Shown: positions 57,935 to 64,000 of the stretch, in pieces
Layout: the number at the start of each line of letters is the position of its first letter
How positions within the stretch are numbered: the stretch's first letter is position 1
Assembly (NCBI GenBank): GCA_022497155.1
Contig: MU385721.1
Coordinates: forward strand, 682,001-746,000
Direction of reading: 5' to 3'
Source of the DNA: Whalleya microplaca
Taxonomy: Eukaryota; Ascomycota; Sordariomycetes; Xylariales; Xylariaceae
DNA length: 64,000 nucleotides
Notes under the pieces: model-generated
What the model was told of the DNA's origin: nothing
What the model saw: the letters and a program-made list of their open reading frames with translations, nothing else
Databases searched by the model: none
Program-made: the position numbers and the translations under genes

Positions 57935-59556
57935 AAATAATAGCATTTATTTTTAACATTATAATATTCGCAATAACTATCTATATTATATTAATATGGT
58001 TTGTTTTGCTTAAAAAACGTATTAGGAAATAACTTAAGTTACATTTGTGAGATATTAGGAATCTTAGCTTGCATTACTAGCGTAGGCACTTAACAGGGGT
58101 AAAAAACCTACCCATAATACCAAGTATGTAGGTATGCTACCAAGTACACACTAATATACCGTACTACACCGCTAGCTCACCGCCCTAGGATCAAATCCCA
58201 AGGGAGTAAGCGCTTCTGTAGGCTGACTTTCGGCAAATTTTAACAAATGAAGGACTGCTGTACGGAGTACAAGGCGAGGATCAGCCGGCCGCCGGTTATC
58301 GGACTTTGTTTTCAAGGTGTAAGTACTGCGTAAGCATCCATGTGTGGTCGTTTGATGCGTATGTCCTCATCCACTTCCAGGTTACTGCGTAGAGGTGGCA
58401 TTGTACGACTACCCTAAGGGACTAGAATCCCTCTTGCAGACGGTGTAACAAGCCGGCCAGATAAGGAGACAATACAGACTCTGGGTACTACGTACTCGAG
58501 TGCGTCTGTATTTCGTATTTCCAAAAGAGTATAATGCGGGTTCTAAACAAGCCTGCACAGAGCCCGTGGCTCAGGCAGTGATCAGACTGATGAGGTAGGT
58601 TATGGTCGGTATGTACGTAGGTCCCTACATTAGATGCCGAAGTTGGGACCTTGTTGGTTCTGACCTGGCGTGTTCGACCTGCACGTTGTCGAGAGGGGCA
58701 GCCATGGCCGATGGGCCATGGCAAATCAGGGTATGGGACAGCTCTGCATTGGCGTCTGGTGGAAGAGAGCACAGTGGCCTGTGCATCAGTATACTAACCA
58801 TTACTATGTACATCGTACCGTGTGTTATATACGCAATAGTAGATGCTGACAAGATACACGTATGAAGTAAGCAGAACACCTAGTCTTGCACGGTGCTCTG
58901 CTTGTGCCACATATTGTATAAGATATAAGGTAGGACTGGCAAGGCTGGCAAACTGGTGATAGCTTGGGGTAACGGTGAATAGAAGTGCGAAGAAAAGGGA
59001 TGGCAAAAATGTCAATGAAACAATAAGACGCATATCACGAATAAGACTATGAGGAATTCTTTACCGCGATTATATAACATTCACTAGCACCATGTTTACT
59101 ATGCATGTATGTTTGTATGTTTGTATGGAGAAGATTCAATGGAGTTATGTTATCTGGCAGATCAGATGAAGTTACTCCGAATCCTCTACGCCGTACCCCT
59201 CTCTACCCCTTGCCCCTCTGAAGAGAGTGAATAGAGAGAAGCCTGGCCCACCCCGCGACACCTTTCCACGGCTAAGGAAACAATAAGCTCGCTAAGCCTG
59301 TGTCGGTTAGCCTCTCAATTGATAGTACAACAGAAATTGCGCCATTGAGCTAGGCCCCCCCCCCCCCCCGCCCGCTCTTCCGAATTTCCTTCACGTTAAA
59401 AAAAGCTCTCCCTACTTTTCTAATCCCGCTCTCCATCCTGAACAAACCTCTTTTCCCGATCTTTTTTCTTGCTGTTTTCTGGGACGAATTGTTCTTGTGC
59501 CTTCAGTTTTCCTTTCATTACCAGAATAGACCGCGTTTCCTCCTGTAACCTTCGCA
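57935..59556. other. intergenic, SAM synthetase promoter
   Basis: AT-rich DNA ends near 58060. The rest is of normal composition without a supported gene. A CT-rich tract (about 59395-59530) just before the start codon probably marks the transcription start region of the SAM synthetase gene. A poly-C run is listed separately. Confidence 0.5.
59355..59369. repeat. poly-C tract, 15 bases
   Basis: Fifteen consecutive C residues followed by GCCCGC lie 190 bp upstream of the SAM synthetase start, in its promoter. Confidence 0.9.
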
Positions 59557-60938
59557 ATGCCTGCCACCAACGGAACCACAGCTGGCTCCTTGAGCACGCC
59601 CCGAAACGCGGGAGCGTACCTCTTCACCGTAAGTATGCGATACCCGTGTGGCCAATCTCTATAGACAGCTGCAAAACTTCAGACTTTTTAAGTTTAATTA
59701 AATTTCATCCATTTGGCTAACTGGTCTCTTTAGTCCGAATCTGTCGGTGAAGGCCACCCTGACAAGATCTGTGACCAGGTCTCAGATTCTATTCTTGATG
59801 CCTGCCTCAAGGAGGATCCTCTGTCCAAGGTCGCTTGCGAGTCGGCCACCAAGACCGGAATGATCATGGTCTTTGGTGAAATTACCACCAAGGCCCATAT
59901 TGACTACCAGTCTGTCATCCGAAATGCCATCAAGGATATCGGCTACGACACCTCGGAGAAGGGCTTCGACTACAAGACCTGCAACGTCATGGTCGCTATT
60001 GAGCAGCAATCTGCTGATATCGCCCAAGGTCTCCACTATGAGAAGGCTCTTGAAGAGCTAGGCGCTGGTGACCAAGGTATCATGTTTGGCTATGCCACTG
60101 ACGAGACAAAGGAGCTGCACCCTCTGTCTCACCTCCTCGCCCACAAGCTGAACAAGGCTATGTCTGACGCTCGCCGAGACGGAACTCTGCCGTGGCTCAG
60201 ACCCGACACCAAGACCCAAATCACCATGGAGTACAAGAACGATGGCGGTGCCGTCATTCCCCTGAGAGTCCACACTATCGTTATCTCTGCTCAGCACAGC
60301 GGGGATGTGTCGACGGAAGAAGTCCGCAAGGGGCTGAAGTCCAAGATCATTGACCGTGTCATCCCAGCTGAGTACATTGACGAGCAGACAATTCTCCACG
60401 TAAGTAGCAAAGCCTCTATCATCCTAGCTCAACTGCATTTGTTAGGATGCCTGTACCAATACTGACTGTTCTGCAGCTTCAACCCAGTGGTCTGTTCATT
60501 ATCGGTGGTCCTCAGGGTGACGCTGGCGTCACTGGCCGCAAGATTATTGTTGACACCTATGGTGGCTGGGGTGCCCACGGTGGTGGTGCTTTCTCCGGCA
60601 AGGACTTCTCCAAGGTCGACCGGTCCGCTGCCTACCTTGCACGATGGGTTGCCAAGTCGCTCGTCGCTGCTGGCCTGGCGAGGCGAGCGCTGGTTCAACT
60701 CAGCTACGCCATTGGTGTCTCTGAGCCTTGCTCTGTTCACGTCGACTCCTACGGCACTTCCTCAAAGACTTCTGAGGAGCTGGTCGAGATTGTCAAGGCT
60801 AATTTTGACATGCGGCCTGGTTCGATCGCTAAGCAGCTCAACCTCATGCGACCGATCTACTACCAGACCGCCAAGTTTGGTCACTTCGGTACTAACCAGG
60901 AATTCACCTGGGAGCAACCGAAGGCCCTGAAATTTTAA
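59557..60938 (+). CDS. SAM2: S-adenosylmethionine synthetase
   Basis: Exons are 59557-59628, 59734-60399 and 60477-60938, giving 399 residues, the usual length. Motifs: [20 protein letters not shown] at the start of exon 2 (ATP/Met site), [27 protein letters not shown] (methionine-binding loop), [20 protein letters not shown] and [19 protein letters not shown] (phosphate binding), [11 protein letters not shown] near the end. The cytosolic enzyme makes S-adenosylmethionine from methionine and ATP and supplies methyl groups for all methylation, including SET-domain enzymes, and for polyamines. The symbol follows yeast; filamentous fungi usually have one copy, often called sasA or eth-1. Confidence 0.97.
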
Positions 60939-61402
60939 TAATCTGCTATATCTATAGACTTCTGTGAAGAGGTTTTCCCTGGAGACTCATAGCGGAAGAA
61001 TCAACTTCTTTCTGCATTGCGACTGGCGTTGTTGGATTTATACCTAGAGACATATGATTCCCTCATCGGAAAATGTCATGAGAAAAATTTGGGCATGGTA
61101 GCACGGCGTACGGTTTCAACATACCTTGTTTCGGGCAAAGGCACAAGTTCGGTGGCATACAGTTGCCGGAAAGACGAGGTAGAGGATGAAATATCCAGCA
61201 TTGCATTTTCAACACGGCAATACGTCGAGCACAACTAAATGATACCATATTTGACGTAAATATCTCTTGAGCATCCTGAATAATCGTGTGCCTGATCGTA
61301 GACTTATAATGAACCATCTGTGAGGAATGACGCGTGACATGATAGAGCTATGAGTTACCTTACTAACTAGGTAGCCCCTTGGGCAAATGGAGCTCGGAAC
61401 AA

Positions 61403-61690
61403 CTATTGCTCCGAGAGTCCTTTGCTTAGAACGAGATCTTCCAAGATGTTGTACAGGAGATTACTTAAGAGACTTGACAACTCTACAAGTGTCAGGATAC
61501 AGGTGGTCCTCAAGTATTGGTTGTAGTAGTCGTGTAAATTCTAGGCTAGTACTAACAGTGGGTCCAATGGGAATACATGGCTGTGAGAGATCAAGTGAAA
61601 ACAAGTCTAATTGGAAACCACATGCATTAAAGTGTTAAGTGCTTACGGCAGCACTTAAATGATCATTGCACACACTACAACTGTAATAAC
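61403..61690. repeat. dispersed repeat, copy A
   Basis: The ends match copy B at 63746-63886: TATTGCTCCGAGA...GAGATCTT at the left, and ACGGCAGCAC.TAAATGATC.TTGCACACACT at the right. The middle is about 150 bp longer than in copy B. Confidence 0.65.
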
Positions 61691-62597
61691 GCGCCAGTAA
61701 TTTTAGGAAATATTCTTTTTGTGACCAAGGGAGTTGTTACGAGTTGCGAAGTGATAACGCGTCTAGCATATCTAGGTTCAAGTTACTACGTACTACCTCC
61801 ATAATACTAGTAGTTAGACTAGCAGCAGGTTTGATATATTAAACTTGCCATCGTTTGCTCATGGTTTTCGTCTTGGTCAAATCAAGGAAATAACCAATAG
61901 TGCGAGTGACGAATCTTGAATGTGTGCTGCTTTCGTCTTCTGCATCCAGTGATACGAAATTAGACTTTGGCGACTTCGTATGACCATGATACGTAACTAC
62001 CTACTGGAATATGACGTGTCCCAACTGGCTGATCACTGTCCTCGGGTGTTGCTAGAGCCACTCGTTATCTTAAAACATGCGAGCTCAGCAGCCGGCTCAG
62101 TCCCCTTGTTGGGCCCTTGAACTATGAAGCGAAACTATCGGTAACCTCATAGCTGCTTATCTAAGATCTTTCAAGACAATGTGAATGACTTCGAAAATTC
62201 ATCAGGAGGTGGCGTTTGCGCAGCTCTTATTATTAAGGAGTTGATAATAACAGAGAAAGAAGACTTTGATAAATATGCGGTTGAATGGTCGCCATAATGT
62301 CCCTCGGATGTCTTTTTGCGATATTGCAACCTTCTGTGCGAGACTAAGATGATATAATGTCAAGAGATGAAAAGGAGATGGAAACTATATGTGAATACAC
62401 GAGACGGCTTTGAATTAGTTTATAAGTTCAAAACAAGACATCTTTGTCCAAGAAGTCCTATCCCCTTTTCTGATAGTGAAACCTCCATCCAATTTGTAAT
62501 TAATTATTTGTAATATTGTAATATATTGCTTGATAGAACTCCCCTATTGATGTCTTCATTTCAAGTGTCGTGCGATATGATAGTGGTTTGGGGGTTC

Positions 62598-62639
62598 TTT
62601 AGGTTATAAATCTAGATATATCTAGATTTATAACCTAAA
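62598..62639. repeat. 42-bp perfect palindrome
   Basis: The left arm (62598-62618) and the right arm (62619-62639) are exact reverse complements without a spacer, centred on AGATA/TATCT. The arms contain TTTAGGTTATAAATC. It lies in gene-free DNA. Confidence 0.95.
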
Positions 62640-63745
62640 CTTGGATGGTCTAAGGGCTTTCACTTTTTGTCATTAAACCCCTTTATGTCCCCATTTAATC
62701 AACCCCCTGAAACATTCGAATCGTGTACTCATGGTGATACGTCTTATTAAGAGATATGATATATTCGTCTGTTTGATCTGAACCTTGCGATTACTATGTT
62801 ACCTATATGTCATCACCAGAAAGGTTACAGTCAACTCTCTTGACATTCAGTCCAGCTCATATCATACTTCACGATGATATAGTTAATGAGTAGCTACTTC
62901 TCCATACCTATGGAAAGCTGCGGGATCGACATTTAATGCCCATGTCTTACCTACCTAGTCCCATGGCTCCATGCGTGTCGAAAAACTTACGCCTGCGCCC
63001 AGAAGAAGCCGCTTGCAGGACATTTTGTTGCCATTCTCAGTAGCGCTCCTTGTTGCGAGACTCCTTTCACCTGAGGCCCTGCCTATTGTCACAATATTAT
63101 TCAGCGAGGCCACATATTTTGAGTAAGGCTTCGCGTCACTGGTGAAAGAAGAAGATCAAGTTTCGTGCCGTATTCGTCTAGCACCCGTAGAATATACAGT
63201 CGACATGTATCAGCGTGGGAAGTGAAGCACCGCTAAAGGTCATGGCGGTATGGTTGTACTCTCAGGATAATGACTAGTTCTATAGCGATAAATTACGCTA
63301 TGACACAAGGATCCAAGTAAGTAGGAAGCTTTCTTGACCACTCTTATAGTAAAGACTCTACAGTTGTATTGCAAGAATGAAGAGTTTGACCAATAGCGAC
63401 TATAGACTGCACAATTAACGATGCAAAAATAAGTGATGTTTCTTGTTGTCAAGCGATGGATATAAGCAACGTTACTGTGACAGCGAGTTCAGGCCTTTGA
63501 TATGGGCTATGTAGCTTCTATAGGGGCATCTTTATGCTAGCTCAAATAGATGGAACATAAGATGTAAGGCATGGCAATTTCTTGACTATCTCAAGCTACT
63601 GAAATGATAAACGAGTATGCCATATAAATATCTGATAGCTCTTGAATTTTTTTAAATATAATATTGTACCTATCACCTAGGTCTCTCCATATTCTCAAGG
63701 CGAGCTGTTGTTGTTATATGAATATACTTGTCACGATAATAGGGG

Positions 63746-63886
63746 TATTGCTCCGAGATCCATAGGCTTAAAAGAGATCTTCTGTAACTAGAAGATCCTT
63801 CGGATCTTAGATCTTTACACAATTTTACGAGAGTGATCACGGCAGCACCTAAATGATCTTTGCACACACTGTAACTGTGATAATAC
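63746..63886. repeat. dispersed repeat, copy B
   Basis: This is in direct orientation to copy A, 2.3 kb away. The right-hand 46 bp agree at about nine of ten positions; differences are mostly transitions. The family and the full length of the element are unknown. Confidence 0.65.
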
Positions 63887-64000
63887 TTCTGCTCCTAGTT
63901 GAGATTCGGAACGGGCGATAAGCTTGAGCACGAGCACGAAGAAGAAGATGCAGGTCGAGTAATAGACTCATCTAAATCACACGGGTTCAGAAATAGTCTA

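Larger units (their letters stand above)
60939..64000. other. 3-kb right edge, no gene seen
   Basis: No coding frame has protein-like features. It holds the SAM synthetase 3' end, a divergent repeat pair and a perfect palindrome (both listed). The composition is AT-rich but well above that of the RIP island. Confidence 0.45.

Noticed and set aside
45960..58060. Centromere
   Set aside because: The AT-rich block is only about 12 kb and is fully explained by two nested transposons; fungal regional centromeres are usually much longer.
58170..58215. tRNA-like B-box (GGATCAAATCC)
   Set aside because: It has no matching A-box, no acceptor stem and no T-stem pairing.

Overview
The window is nuclear DNA of a filamentous ascomycete (Pezizomycotina), most likely a Sordariomycete. 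The evidence is short GT-AG introns (mostly 47-106 bp), low gene density with long gene-free stretches, CT-rich tracts before start codons, fungal gene families (questin oxidase-like, Apq12-like, Noc4, Rad17/Rad24, Atp4), and a 12-kb AT-rich island of transposons mutated by RIP (repeat-induced point mutation, CpA to TpA). No rRNA, tRNA, CRISPR array or bacterial operon was seen. Exon structures were assembled by hand from splice sites, frame phase and family motifs, without transcript data.

Layout. 0-6.6 kb: two unrecognised minus-strand genes, a SET-domain gene with a signal peptide-like N-terminus, and a GC-rich HAD phosphatase. 7.1-15.1 kb: TFIIF beta, a divergent five-finger CCCH protein (ZC3H3 type), and a Sel1-repeat gene with unusually long introns. 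15.1-27 kb: a bZIP regulator with a C-terminal transmembrane segment, flanked by about 4.7 and 5.2 kb without confident genes. 27-37.5 kb: a compact housekeeping block of NOC4, ATP4, a UBE3D-like E3 ligase, a questin oxidase-like protein and the RAD17/RAD24 clamp loader. 37.9-45.6 kb: an 83-residue protein, an unrecognised four-exon gene, an Apq12-like membrane protein and the GTPase Gpn3. 46-58 kb: the RIP island. 59.6-60.9 kb: S-adenosylmethionine synthetase. 61-64 kb: no gene seen, but a 42-bp perfect palindrome and a divergent repeat pair.

The RIP island can be read in detail. A Tc1/mariner element is interrupted by a 10.7-kb Ty3/Gypsy chromodomain-type retrotransposon with two 103-bp LTRs and a CTATA target duplication. 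Taking out the retrotransposon and one CTATA copy rejoins the transposase reading frame exactly. Both elements are dead: the reverse transcriptase YxDD site reads Tyr-Ile-Asn-Asn, and stops occur where Trp or Gln is expected. About 3 kb between the chromodomain and the 3' LTR carries a further degenerate, coiled-coil-like reading frame that standard gag-pol does not explain.

The genes do not form one pathway. Most are housekeeping: transcription initiation, RNA processing, ribosome assembly, ATP synthesis, checkpoint control, RNA polymerase II assembly and methyl-donor synthesis. The most interesting are the membrane-tethered bZIP factor, the SET protein whose catalytic Tyr depends on splicing of a frame-neutral 51-nt intron, the unrecognised genes at 40.2-41.3 and 37.9-38.2 kb, and the nested transposon block.
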